Shown piece after piece: positions 19,151 through 27,366 of a stretch of DNA of 64,000 nt (its first letter is position 1; each line of letters begins with the position of its first letter). The stretch is from Nitrobacter sp. NHB1. Its GTDB lineage: Bacteria; Pseudomonadota; Alphaproteobacteria; Rhizobiales; Xanthobacteraceae. The DNA lies in NCBI RefSeq assembly GCF_036964665.1, contig NZ_JBAMDA010000001.1, positions 372,001-436,000 of the forward strand, written 5' to 3'. The position numbers and the translations under genes are program-made. The notes under the pieces are model-generated. The model did not search any database and was not told where the DNA came from. It worked only from the letters and a program-made list of their open reading frames with translations.

Positions 19151-19579
19151 CTACTTCGTGACCTGACCGCGGATTTCGCCGCCCGGATGGGCTGCGGTAT
19201 GGACGTTGACATAGAACTTGCCGGCCAGGAGTTCGGCGGCTTGCGCACCGGTCAACGTGGCGCTGCCTTCGGCCGGGCTCGACGTCGCATGGGGGATTGG
19301 AACTTCTACGCCCGCATTCTGGCCGACGGCTGCCGGGCCATGGAAATGGGCGGCCGTTGCCGGACCGGTCAGACCCGAATAGGTCAGCTTCCAGGTCAAT
19401 TTTTTGGACGCGGGGTCGTAATTCGCCGCGACCGTCCCGGTGCCCTTGCTGGTATTGGCGGGCACTTCGGATGCGCCGTTCAGGGTTGCTTTCAGCTTTT
19501 CAGCGGACGCTTGACCCGCGACCGCGACGGCAGCAGCGAGGGTGAGGGCGGCGAGAAAAATCTTGGTGGTTTTCATCAT
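19151..19579 (-). CDS. Secreted CHRD-domain protein
   Basis: The 142-residue product begins with a classical signal peptide (KTTKIFLAALTLAAAVAVAGQASA, cut near residue 25). The rest is one CHRD domain: LNGASEVPA, GTGTVAANYD, LTYSGLTGPATAAHFHGPA and the terminal GKFYVNVHTAAHPGGEIRGQV. CHRD is named after chordin; in bacteria its function is unknown, and the protein is likely periplasmic. A good ribosome site, AGGAGA, precedes the double ATG at 19579/19576. The open frame extends upstream to 19873 but that part overlaps the next gene in another frame and is rejected. Confidence 0.88.
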   Translation of the reverse strand: MMKTTKIFLAALTLAAAVAVAGQASAEKLKATLNGASEVPANTSKGTGTVAANYDPASKKLTWKLTYSGLTGPATAAHFHGPAAVGQNAGVEVPIPHATSSPAEGSATLTGAQAAELLAGKFYVNVHTAAHPGGEIRGQVTK

Positions 19580-19653
19580 TTTCTCCTCATCGTGTTCAGG
19601 GTTGGCAAATTCAAACGAGGCTTTCCGCAGTTTGTTCCCGATACCGGCAGCAG

Positions 19654-19899
19654 CTACTTCGTTCCGAATGCCTTGAAAGTGATGATGGTGTGGGTATCCT
19701 GAATGCCGGGAATGACCTGCACCTTCTCGTTGACGAAGTGTCCGATATCGGTGTCGTTCTCGACGTAGAATTTCGCCAGCAGGTCGTAGTCGCCGGCGGT
19801 CGAATAGATCTCGGAGGCGATCTCGGCTTCCGCGAGAGCGTTGGCGACGGCATAGGATTGGCCGAGTTTGCACTTGAACTGAACGAAGAAAGGAACCAT
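19654..19899 (-). CDS. Stand-alone Lrp/AsnC-type ligand-binding (RAM) domain protein
   Basis: An 81-residue protein consisting only of the C-terminal effector-binding domain of Lrp/AsnC regulators: VPFFVQFKCKLGQSY, STAGDYDLLAKFYVE and IPGIQDTHTIITFKAF. There is no helix-turn-helix, so it is not itself a DNA-binding regulator; such small relatives form ring oligomers that bind amino acids or similar ligands. GGAGATACGCG directly before ATG 19899 fixes the start, and the longer upstream frame is rejected. It is followed by the CHRD gene on the same strand (74-bp gap). Confidence 0.88.
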   Translation of the reverse strand: MVPFFVQFKCKLGQSYAVANALAEAEIASEIYSTAGDYDLLAKFYVENDTDIGHFVNEKVQVIPGIQDTHTIITFKAFGTK

Positions 19900-20026
19900 C
19901 GCGTATCTCCGGCAGGTGTCAGGCTCCAATATAGCGCTTTCGGGCCGGGTAGATACCGAGTTGCGCCGAAATAACCGGTGACCTGTCGACGCTTCCGGCG
20001 GCAGCCCGCTGCCTATGCCTGTCGCG

Positions 20027-20104
20027 CTAGTGGAGTGGATTTGACATTCGCTGCCCACCTGACCGCGAGCGCTGGACGCGAATGTCAAATCCAATCTCCA
20101 CTAG
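20027..20104. repeat. CTAG-ended palindromic repeat, copy 1
   Basis: 78 bp starting CTAGTGGAGTGGATTTGACATTCG and ending with the inverted arm CGAATGTCAAATCC...CTCCACTAG. The arms are about 25 bp and imperfect. A 13-bp spacer separates it from a sister palindrome. It lies in the 347-bp gap between the Lrp-like gene and thiD, which otherwise shows no gene. Confidence 0.85.
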
Positions 20105-20117
20105 AAACCTATAGTTG

Positions 20118-20193
20118 CTAGTGGTCCCGTGGTTCTAACATTCGCAAAAGCACCTGCTGAAACGGGATGCGAATGTTAGAACCGGACCACTAG
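20118..20193. repeat. CTAG-ended palindromic repeat, copy 2
   Basis: 76 bp starting CTAGTGGTCCCGTGGTTCTAACATTCG and ending CGAATGTTAGAACCGGACCACTAG. Same design as copy 1 (CTAGTGG end, ACATTCG inner arm boundary), but the middle of the arm differs. Confidence 0.85.
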
Positions 20194-20246
20194 GATGATT
20201 AAGTTGACGTGATCCGACGGGCGTCGGCCCTCGCGCGAGAAGACGG

Positions 20247-21053
20247 ATGACAGTCCCCATTGCATTGACCATCGCCGGATCCGACTCCAGCGGTGGGGCG
20301 GGAATCCAGGCCGACCTCAAGACATTTGCGGCGCTTGGAGTCTACGGCGCGTCCGTCATCACGGCGCTGACGGCGCAGAACACGCAAGGCGTGACGGGAA
20401 TCCATCAGGTGCCGGCCGATTTCGTGACCGCGCAGATCGATGCGGTGTTTGCCGATCTCGATGTCGGAGCCGTCAAGATCGGCATGGTCGCGGAGGTGGC
20501 GGTGATCGATGCCATCTGCGCCGGCATATTGCGCTGGTCGCCCGCGCATGTGGTGCTCGATCCGGTGATGGTCGCGACCTCGGGGGATCGGCTGCTGGCG
20601 CCCGATGCGGTGGAGGCATTACGGAGGAAACTCATTCCGCGCGCGCAACTGATGACGCCAAACCTGCCGGAGGCGGCAGTGCTGCTCGACGAAGGCGTCG
20701 CCGAGAGCGAAAGCGACATCGCGCGGCAGGGCCGGCGATTGCTGGCGCTGGGCTGCGCAGCGGTCTTGATCAAGGGCGGGCACGGGCATGGCGTCGAGAG
20801 CATCGACTATCTTGTCACCCGCGACGGCGTACTGGCGCTTGCCGCTCCGCGCGTCGCCACGAAAAATACCCACGGCACCGGCTGTTCGCTGTCCTCGGCC
20901 GTCGCAGCCTTCCTCGCCAGGGGCGACGACATGGAAACCGCCGTGCGCGGCGCGAAGGCTTACGTCACCGCGGCGATCGCGGCGGCGGACCGGCTCGGCG
21001 TCGGTCACGGCCATGGACCGATCCATCATTTTCACAGGCTGGATCACGACTGA
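20247..21053 (+). CDS. thiD: Hydroxymethylpyrimidine / phosphomethylpyrimidine kinase
   Basis: Ribokinase-family enzyme that phosphorylates HMP and HMP-P in thiamine synthesis. The 268-residue protein shows [42 protein letters not shown] and the C-terminal [13 protein letters not shown] anion hole with the catalytic Cys/Asp region. Length is typical. No TPP riboswitch core is visible in the 53 bp between the palindromic repeat and the start. It is not next to other thiamine genes. Confidence 0.94.
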   Translation: MTVPIALTIAGSDSSGGAGIQADLKTFAALGVYGASVITALTAQNTQGVTGIHQVPADFVTAQIDAVFADLDVGAVKIGMVAEVAVIDAICAGILRWSPAHVVLDPVMVATSGDRLLAPDAVEALRRKLIPRAQLMTPNLPEAAVLLDEGVAESESDIARQGRRLLALGCAAVLIKGGHGHGVESIDYLVTRDGVLALAAPRVATKNTHGTGCSLSSAVAAFLARGDDMETAVRGAKAYVTAAIAAADRLGVGHGHGPIHHFHRLDHD

Positions 21054-21132
21054 CGACGTCGTCATCCGGATGGTGCCTGTCATCGCCTTGTCATGACAGC
21101 ATGGTAGCTACGCTGCCATGGGGAGTGACGCG

Positions 21133-21930
21133 ATGAATGACGGCAATCCGGATCGCCGTTTCCGGGCTCTGTTCATCTCCGACGTCCATCTGGGCGCCGC
21201 CGGCTCTCAGGCCGACCAACTGCTGGATTTTCTCAAGTATCATGACGCCGAGACGATCTATCTCGTCGGCGATATCGTTGATGGCTGGGCGCTGCGGTCG
21301 AACTGGTACTGGCCGCAATCGCATAACGACTTCGTCCAGAAGATGCTGCGCAGGGTGCGCAAGGGCGCGACAGTCATCTACGTGCCCGGCAATCATGACG
21401 AATTCCTGCGGTCCTACTACGGAACGCATCTCGGCGGCGTCGAGGTCGTCGAGAACACGATCCACGAGGGTGCCGACGGACGGCGCTATCTCGTCATCCA
21501 TGGCGATATCTTCGATCTGGTGGTCCAGAACGCGCGCTGGCTGGCCCATCTCGGCGACAAGGCCTATGACTTCGCGATCCGGATCAATCGCCTCGTCAAC
21601 GCGTTCCGCCGCTCGTTCGGATTCCCGTACTGGTCGCTGTCGAAATGGGCGAAGTTCAAGGTCAAGAACGCGGTGAATTACATCGGTGCGTTCGAGCAGA
21701 CGCTGGCCGGCGAAGCGCGTCGTCACGGCGCCGACGGCGTGATCTGCGGCCACATTCACCACGCCACGATCCGCGACGAGCACGGCATTCGCTACATGAA
21801 CTGCGGCGACTGGGTCGAGAGTTGCACCGCACTGGCTGAGCACGAGGATGGCCGATTTGAGATCATCACATGGACCGATCCGCTGCGGCTATCGTCGCCG
21901 GTTATGCCGATGAGCGCGCGTGCGGCGTAA
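21133..21930 (+). CDS. LpxH-like UDP-2,3-diacylglucosamine diphosphatase family metallophosphoesterase
   Basis: The 265-residue calcineurin-like phosphoesterase has the metal ligands in order: SDVHLGAAGSQ, GDIVDGW, PGNHDEF, IHGDIFD and CGHIHHA. NWYWPQSHNDF and WVESCTALAE are typical of the alphaproteobacterial subfamily annotated as UDP-2,3-diacylglucosamine diphosphatase. I chose ATG 21133, which has GGGGAG seven bases upstream; an ATG at 21118 lies in that ribosome site. The stop TAA is followed immediately by the ATG of the glycosyltransferase, so the two are coupled. A lipid A role is inferred from the family; a phospholipid or glycolipid role is possible because of the partner. Confidence 0.85.
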   Translation: MNDGNPDRRFRALFISDVHLGAAGSQADQLLDFLKYHDAETIYLVGDIVDGWALRSNWYWPQSHNDFVQKMLRRVRKGATVIYVPGNHDEFLRSYYGTHLGGVEVVENTIHEGADGRRYLVIHGDIFDLVVQNARWLAHLGDKAYDFAIRINRLVNAFRRSFGFPYWSLSKWAKFKVKNAVNYIGAFEQTLAGEARRHGADGVICGHIHHATIRDEHGIRYMNCGDWVESCTALAEHEDGRFEIITWTDPLRLSSPVMPMSARAA

Positions 21931-23040
21931 ATGCGCATCCTGATCGCAACCGACGCCTGGCATCCGCAGATCAACGGCGTGGTGCGGACGCTGGCGATGA
22001 CGGCCGCCGCGGCGAAGCCGCTCGGCGCCGACATCCGTTTTCTCACCCCGCAGTCGTTCCGGACCGTTGCGCTGCCGGGCTACTCCGGGCTGCGCGTCGC
22101 ACTGCCGGCGCCTGGCAGGATCGCTGCGCTGATCGCGGAGGCCAATCCCGACAGCATTCACATCGCGACCGAGGGACCAATCGGTCTTTCGGTGCGCCGC
22201 CATTGCCGTAAGCACCGGCGGCCGTTCACGACCAGCTTCCATACCCGCTTCCCGGACTACGTTTCAGCGCGGGCGCCGATTCCAGATTCCTGGATATGGA
22301 ATGCGCTGCGTCGGTTTCACGGTGCCAGCAGGGCCGTTATGGCGGCAACCCCGGCGCTTGCGAGCGAATTGCGCCAGCGCGGTTTTCGCAATGTGGTGTT
22401 ATGGCCGCGCGGAGTCGACGTCGGATTTTTTCATCCGCGCGCGATTGACCTCGGCCTGCCGCGCCCGATCTTCCTGTCGGTCGGGCGCGTCGCAGTCGAG
22501 AAGAACCTCGATGCCTTTCTCGCTCTCGATCTTCCCGGGACCAAGGTTGTCGTCGGCGATGGACCGGCGCGCACGACTCTCGAGCAGACCTATCCGGATG
22601 CGGTCTTTCTCGGTGCGCGCACGGGCGAACAACTCGCTGAAACCTATGCCACTGCCGACGTCTTTGTATTTCCGAGCCGGACAGATACCTTCGGCCTGGT
22701 TCTTCTCGAGGCTCTCGCAAGTGGCGTCCCGGTCGCAGCCTTCCCGGTGACCGGTCCCCGCGACGTCATAGGTGATGCTCCGGTCGGCATTCTGAATGAA
22801 GATTTGCGGTCGGCGTGCTTGGCGGCGCTGAAAATCGCGCCCGCAGCCTGCCTTGAGTTTGCCGCAAGCCTGACATGGGAGAAATCGGCCCGCGCTTTCG
22901 TCACCAATATCGTCGAGGCTTGTGCGGCTGAGGCGAGAGCGTTTTCGAGCGAAGCAGATACCGGTTCGCGTGAAGAAAACGCTTCAAATCAAAATCATAG
23001 AGCCCCGCTTCTGATTCCATCAGAAGCGGAAAGGCCCTAG
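21931..23040 (+). CDS. GT4-family glycosyltransferase
   Basis: The 369-residue GT-B glycosyltransferase starts with RILIATDAWHPQINGVVRTL, the donor-proximal motif of the GDP-mannose-dependent MgtA-like subgroup, then TSFHTRFPDYV, the donor domain with SVGRVAVEKNLDAFL, VGDGPAR and the EX7E motif in SRTDTFGLVLLEALASGVPV. It starts 0 bp after the phosphoesterase stop. The final 35 residues or so are encoded by a dispersed intergenic repeat and look unrelated to the enzyme fold, so the ancestral stop has probably been lost. Confidence 0.88.
   Translation: MRILIATDAWHPQINGVVRTLAMTAAAAKPLGADIRFLTPQSFRTVALPGYSGLRVALPAPGRIAALIAEANPDSIHIATEGPIGLSVRRHCRKHRRPFTTSFHTRFPDYVSARAPIPDSWIWNALRRFHGASRAVMAATPALASELRQRGFRNVVLWPRGVDVGFFHPRAIDLGLPRPIFLSVGRVAVEKNLDAFLALDLPGTKVVVGDGPARTTLEQTYPDAVFLGARTGEQLAETYATADVFVFPSRTDTFGLVLLEALASGVPVAAFPVTGPRDVIGDAPVGILNEDLRSACLAALKIAPAACLEFAASLTWEKSARAFVTNIVEACAAEARAFSSEADTGSREENASNQNHRAPLLIPSEAERP
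22935..23040. repeat. Dispersed repeat 'GAGCGTTTTCGAGCGAAGC ... GCTTCTGATTCCATCAGAAGC', coding copy
   Basis: It begins GAGAGCGTTTTCGAGCGAAG and ends with the palindrome CGCTTCTGATTCCATCAGAAGCG followed by GGCCCTAG. The same blocks recur at 62870 (same direction), 40490 (reverse) and partly at 34963. This copy forms the 3' end of the glycosyltransferase reading frame. Confidence 0.88.
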
Positions 23041-23121
23041 ACTAGGTCGGCAGGCAGATACGCCCATTGCCGGTCCGCGTTTCATCGCCTGATCTGCGCA
23101 GGTCCGCGATGCAAGGCGGGA

Positions 23122-24264
23122 TCAGGAAAAGAACGCGATCTTTTCAGCTTGAGTCATGCGCCGGATCGGAGCCAGCGGATCGGAGCGGGTTGCGGTGCGC
23201 GGGACAAGGCCGTTCGCCAGCAGTGATTCGCCGAGCGAAGGCGCGGCAATTTCAGGTATCGATTCGTGCTCCCGATCAATGCGGGCATCGTCGCTGTCCG
23301 CGATTGGCTCGATAGCCGACTGCGGTTCAGCAAACACCGGCTCGCCAATACCGGGATGGTCCGTTTCGGGTTCGTCGAAATCCGGCGCACCCATTTCGAG
23401 AGCGATCATATCGAGCACGGCGTCGTCGTGCGCCATGTCCTGTTCGTCCACCGCACCGGCCGGTGCGTGTTCGTCTTGACTTGTCACCGTTGCTTCGTCG
23501 GCAGCATCGACCTGCGCTTCGGATGCGGTCGCTGCCGCCGTTTCTGATTCAACGACAACGGCGTCGACGACTGTCTGCTCGGGAGGCGCGGTTTCCTCAG
23601 GCGAGGCGATGGCTTCGTCGCCGGTTGCCGGAGGCGAGAACGCGGTTTCTGTCCGGGGCGGGGAAGCCGTCGTGGTAGGTGATTCCGATAGTTCGTCGAG
23701 TGTCGTCTCGATCAACCCGAACGCCACTTGCAGCGCCGTGGCATCGTCTCTGGCGGCAAGCTGCGCATGAGCCTTTTCGATCGCGCCGGACTGTGAATCG
23801 AGAAGATCGCAAATCCGGCTGTCGCCGCCGATCTCGCGCCACCTCCACGAGATTTCGCGAATGATGCGTACGCCCTTCTCGATCGGGGCGAGCGCGTCGT
23901 CCATGGTCCGTTTGTCGAATGCCGCGGCTGCGGCGGCTCTCGCTTCGGCGAGGCTGCTCCTGATCGCCGCGAGTGCCTTGGGCAATGCGTCGTCAGGTGC
24001 CGCCGGCTGTTGGGCCGCGATGGTCTGCTCGATGCGCGCAACGGCATCGAGCACCATGGCGGTGTCGGCATTGCGGTTGCGCTTGGCGTACTCGGTAAGA
24101 AACCACCGGCCTCGCGATGTCTCCATGAAGGCTTCGCGAATGGCGTCGAAGTCCGCCTCGCTGGGCGGCGCAGCGCGGGCGGAAATCGGCGACAGGGCAA
24201 AAGCTTCATCGGCCATGGCAAACTCGTCGCGCAAATCATTGAGTGTTACCGTAACGATCACCAT
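23122..24264 (-). CDS. Conserved-looking hypothetical protein with acidic disordered tail
   Basis: I do not recognise a named domain. The 380-residue product has a helical N-terminal half (to about 200) with EAFMETSRGRWFLTEYAKRNRNADT and an alanine-rich helical stretch ARAAAAAAFDKRTMDDALAPIEKGVRIIREISWRWREIGGD, then a long acidic, Ala/Glu/Thr-rich low-complexity tail ending RMTQAEKIAFFS. No signal peptide or membrane span. The N-terminal pattern recalls CheZ-like helical proteins, but that is only an impression. The start is uncertain: ATG 24264 or ATG 24216. Convergent with the glycosyltransferase. Confidence 0.65.
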   Translation of the reverse strand: MVIVTVTLNDLRDEFAMADEAFALSPISARAAPPSEADFDAIREAFMETSRGRWFLTEYAKRNRNADTAMVLDAVARIEQTIAAQQPAAPDDALPKALAAIRSSLAEARAAAAAAFDKRTMDDALAPIEKGVRIIREISWRWREIGGDSRICDLLDSQSGAIEKAHAQLAARDDATALQVAFGLIETTLDELSESPTTTASPPRTETAFSPPATGDEAIASPEETAPPEQTVVDAVVVESETAAATASEAQVDAADEATVTSQDEHAPAGAVDEQDMAHDDAVLDMIALEMGAPDFDEPETDHPGIGEPVFAEPQSAIEPIADSDDARIDREHESIPEIAAPSLGESLLANGLVPRTATRSDPLAPIRRMTQAEKIAFFS

Positions 24265-24321
24265 GATACGCCGTGAATCGCAATTGAATTGACGCCATCC
24301 GAATCAGAAATCCCCCGCGGA

Positions 24322-25344
24322 TCAGCCCCAGAGTGCGGCGTCCGGCGGATAGACCGTGCTGCCGTCATAGCGGAGACCGCCGTCGCGATCCTCGGCCAGC
24401 AACAGCGGACCGTCGAGATCGACGAAACGGGCCTGCCGCGCGATCAGCATGGCTGGCGCCATCGACAGCGAGGTGGCGACCATGCATCCAACCATGATTT
24501 CGAAGCCCAGCGCTTGCGCCGCATCCGCCATGGCCAGCGCTTCGGTCAGGCCGCCGGTCTTGTCGAGCTTGATGTTGATGGCGTCGTAGCGTTCGCGAAG
24601 GCCGTCGAGCGAGGCGCGGTCATGGACGCTTTCATCCGCGCAGACGGCAATGGGTCTGCGAATTCGTGCCAGCGCCTCGTCGTTGCCCGCGGGAAGGGGT
24701 TGCTCGACAAGCGTGACGCCGGCGGCCTCGCATGCCGCGAGGTTCCGCTCCAGGTCGTGGGGCGTCCATGCCTCGTTGGCGTCGACGATCAGTTCCGATT
24801 CCGGGGCTTGCTTGCGGACGGCGGCGATGCGTTCGCCATCGCCGTCACCGCCGAGTTTGATCTTGAGGAGGGGGCGATGTGCGGCTTTGGCGGTTGCCGC
24901 CGCCATCGCTTCCGGCGACCCCAGCGAGATCGTGTAGGCCGTGGAACGAGGGGCGGGTGCAGGGCGATCCAGCAACGTCCAAATCCGCCGGCCGCTGCGT
25001 TTAGCTTCGAGATCGCACAGCGCGCAGTCCAGAGCATTGCGCGTCGCGCCGGCCGGCATGACGGACGCGAGGGATTGGCGATCCAGGCCCGCCGCGAGGG
25101 GGGCCTGCATCGCGAGGAGGCTTGCGAGAACGCCCTCGGGAGTTTCTCCGTAACGGGCATACGGAACGCATTCTCCGCGTCCGGTGCGGCCGCCCTGGCT
25201 GATCTCGGCGACGACCACGATGGCTTCGGTTTTTGCGCCGCGGCTGATCGTGAAACTGCCCGCGATTGGCCAGCGCTCGATGCGGCACCGCAGCGTGGTT
25301 GCGTCGTTCGACAACGTTTTCAAACTGGACAAGTCCGAATGCAC
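24322..25344 (-). CDS. L-Ala-D/L-Glu epimerase / DgcA-like enolase-superfamily epimerase
   Basis: Muconate-lactonising subgroup of the enolase superfamily. Visible are the lid region TISRGAKTEAIVVV, the catalytic KxK in LLKIKLGGDGD, metal ligands in LIVDANEAW, LVEQPLP and VCADESVHD, and the second catalytic lysine in NIKLDKTGGLTEAL. That set is typical of dipeptide epimerases acting on cell-wall peptides (L-Ala-D-Glu) and of DgcA N-acetylglutamate racemases. About 335 residues. The start is unclear: no ATG fits, and GTG 25344, TTG 25323 and TTG 25314 are candidates. The frame extends to 25668 but overlaps the Mla operon. Divergent from mlaE. Confidence 0.85.
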   Translation of the reverse strand: MHSDLSSLKTLSNDATTLRCRIERWPIAGSFTISRGAKTEAIVVVAEISQGGRTGRGECVPYARYGETPEGVLASLLAMQAPLAAGLDRQSLASVMPAGATRNALDCALCDLEAKRSGRRIWTLLDRPAPAPRSTAYTISLGSPEAMAAATAKAAHRPLLKIKLGGDGDGERIAAVRKQAPESELIVDANEAWTPHDLERNLAACEAAGVTLVEQPLPAGNDEALARIRRPIAVCADESVHDRASLDGLRERYDAINIKLDKTGGLTEALAMADAAQALGFEIMVGCMVATSLSMAPAMLIARQARFVDLDGPLLLAEDRDGGLRYDGSTVYPPDAALWG

Positions 25345-25437
25345 AGCAGCCCACGATCGGGAAGGATAACACCCCACGAGCCGGTGGCGTCGTGTTAAGG
25401 TTCCGCCTCGTGATTGCAGAAATTCGGCACGGAGCTG

Positions 25438-26574
25438 ATGTTGTCCGACGATCCCACACTGGAGCAGATTGCGCAAGGCGACGGGCTGTCGCTCTGTGCG
25501 GCCGGCCCCTGGACGGCGCGCTTCGCGCCGGCGCTCGAACGGATCGTGGCGGATGCGGAAAAACTGACCGGCAGCCGGCCCAATATCTTCATCGATGTGT
25601 CGCAAATCTCGAGACTCGACACTTTCGGTGCATGGTTGATCGAACGCCTGCGCCGCAGTCTGACCCACGGCGGTGTCGAGGCGAAGATCGCAGGGCTTTC
25701 CCTGAACTATTCAAGCCTGGTCAATGAGGTTCGCCGCGTCCCGGCCGCCGATCCGCCGGCGGCGCGTCAAAGGGCGCTGACAGGTCTGCTTGAGGATGTC
25801 GGGCGTAACGTTGTCGGATTCGGCACGACCCTGGCGGGCGTGATCGGGATGCTGGGCGCGGTACTGGCCGCCAGCGGCCGGGTCATGCGCCATCCGCGGT
25901 CGTTTCGCCTGACCTCGACCGTCCATCATCTCGAGCAGGTTTGCTGGCGCGCGGTTCCGATCGTCGTTCTCATCACCTTCCTGATCGGCTGCATCATAGC
26001 GCAGCAGGGCATCTTTCATTTCCGGAAATTCGGCGCGGATATTTTCGTCGTCGACATGCTCGGCGTCCTGGTGCTGCGGGAAATCGGCGTGCTGCTGGTT
26101 GCGATCATGGTGGCCGGTCGCTCCGGGAGCGCCTACACAGCCGAACTCGGCTCCATGAAAATGCGCGAGGAAATCGATGCGCTGCGCACCATGGGGTTCG
26201 ATCCGATCGAGGTGCTGGTCCTGCCGCGGATGCTCGCGCTGGTGATCGCGCTGCCGATCCTGGCGTTTCTCGGCGCAATCGCCGCGCTCTACGGGGGCGG
26301 TCTGGTGGCATGGCTTTACGGCGGCATTCAGCCCGAAGCGTTTCTCATCCGGTTGCGCGACGCGATCTCGATCGATCACTTCGTCGTCGGCATGGTCAAG
26401 GCGCCGGTAATGGCGGCCGTAATCGGGATCGTTGCGTGTGTTGAGGGGCTTGCCGTGCAGGGCAGCGCGGAATCGCTCGGACAACGTACCACGTCGTCGG
26501 TCGTAAAAGGCATCTTCTTCGTCATCGTGATGGACGGCGTGTTTGCGATCTTCTTCGCATCGATAGGCATGTAG
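25438..26574 (+). CDS. MlaE-family ABC permease with N-terminal STAS domain
   Basis: A 378-residue inner-membrane permease of a phospholipid/lipid ABC transporter. Residues about 1-105 form a STAS-like domain (the separate MlaB protein in E. coli; here fused) with IFIDVSQISRLDTFGAWLIERL. The MlaE domain follows, with five to six spans: FLIGCIIAQQG, LREIGVLLVAIMVAGRSGSAYTAELGSM and RMLALVIALPIL. I place the start at ATG 25438; TTG 25441 has better spacing to GGAG, and a TTG at 25414 is possible. First gene of a three-gene operon. Confidence 0.92.
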   Translation: MLSDDPTLEQIAQGDGLSLCAAGPWTARFAPALERIVADAEKLTGSRPNIFIDVSQISRLDTFGAWLIERLRRSLTHGGVEAKIAGLSLNYSSLVNEVRRVPAADPPAARQRALTGLLEDVGRNVVGFGTTLAGVIGMLGAVLAASGRVMRHPRSFRLTSTVHHLEQVCWRAVPIVVLITFLIGCIIAQQGIFHFRKFGADIFVVDMLGVLVLREIGVLLVAIMVAGRSGSAYTAELGSMKMREEIDALRTMGFDPIEVLVLPRMLALVIALPILAFLGAIAALYGGGLVAWLYGGIQPEAFLIRLRDAISIDHFVVGMVKAPVMAAVIGIVACVEGLAVQGSAESLGQRTTSSVVKGIFFVIVMDGVFAIFFASIGM

Positions 26575-26576
26575 GA

Positions 26577-27347
26577 ATGACCGGCAGCGTATCCGATCCC
26601 ATTATCCGCGTTCGCGACATCTCCGTTCGGTTCGGCGCGACGAAAGTCCTGAACGGTTTGAGCCTGGACGTGAAGCGTGGCGAGATTCTCGGCTTCGTCG
26701 GTCCATCGGGTGCGGGTAAGTCCGTGCTGACGCGCACGATCATCGGGCTCGTGCCGAAGATCGACGGCAGCATCGAGGTTTTCGGCGTCGATCTCCAGAC
26801 CGCGGATACGACGGCGCGGCGCGCGGTCGAACGCCGCTGGGGAGTGCTGTTTCAGCAAGGCGCGCTGTTTTCGTCGCTGAACGTCCGTCAGAACATCCAG
26901 TTTCCGGTGCGGGAATATCTCAACGTTTCGCAGCGGCTGCTCGACGAGATCACCATCGCCAAGCTCGGCATGGTCGGATTGCTGCCGGAGGTCGCGGACC
27001 GCTATCCATCCGAACTGTCGGGCGGAATGATCAAGCGGGTGGCGCTGGCGCGGGCGCTGGCGCTCGATCCGGAACTGGTCTTCCTCGACGAGCCGACATC
27101 GGGCCTCGATCCGATCGGGGCGGGGGACTTCGACGACCTGGTGCGGACGCTGCAGCGTACTTTGGGGTTGACGGTTTTCATGGTAACCCACGATCTGGAC
27201 AGCCTTCATACGGCTTGCGACCGTATCGCCGTTTTAGGGAACGGTAAGATCATTGCGGCAGGGTCGATGGCCGACATGCTGGCCTCGCAGCATCCCTGGC
27301 TGAGAGCCTATTTCCACGGCAAGCGTGCCCGCGCCGTCGTGGGTTGA
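26577..27347 (+). CDS. MlaF-family ABC transporter ATP-binding protein
   Basis: The 256-residue ATPase of the same lipid transporter. Walker A is GPSGAGKS (about residue 42), the signature is LSGGMIKR, Walker B is LVFLDEPTSGLDP, and the switch histidine is in VTHDLDS. The start lies 2 bp after the permease stop, so translation is probably coupled. Three genes in the order permease, ATPase, MCE protein is the standard alphaproteobacterial arrangement. Confidence 0.95.
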   Translation: MTGSVSDPIIRVRDISVRFGATKVLNGLSLDVKRGEILGFVGPSGAGKSVLTRTIIGLVPKIDGSIEVFGVDLQTADTTARRAVERRWGVLFQQGALFSSLNVRQNIQFPVREYLNVSQRLLDEITIAKLGMVGLLPEVADRYPSELSGGMIKRVALARALALDPELVFLDEPTSGLDPIGAGDFDDLVRTLQRTLGLTVFMVTHDLDSLHTACDRIAVLGNGKIIAAGSMADMLASQHPWLRAYFHGKRARAVVG

Positions 27348-27366
27348 GCGATACCGGAGAGATTTG

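Noticed and set aside
19580-19873. N-terminal extension of the CHRD protein
   Set aside because: The open frame continues upstream but overlaps the Lrp-type gene in another frame, while a signal peptide and a strong ribosome site mark the start at 19579.
20194-20246. TPP riboswitch before thiD
   Set aside because: Only 53 bp lie between a palindromic repeat and the start, and no CUGAGA or ACC-UGA type core is visible.
24289-25398. 369-codon plus-strand frame opposite the dipeptide epimerase
   Set aside because: The minus strand has a complete set of enolase-superfamily residues; the plus frame has none.
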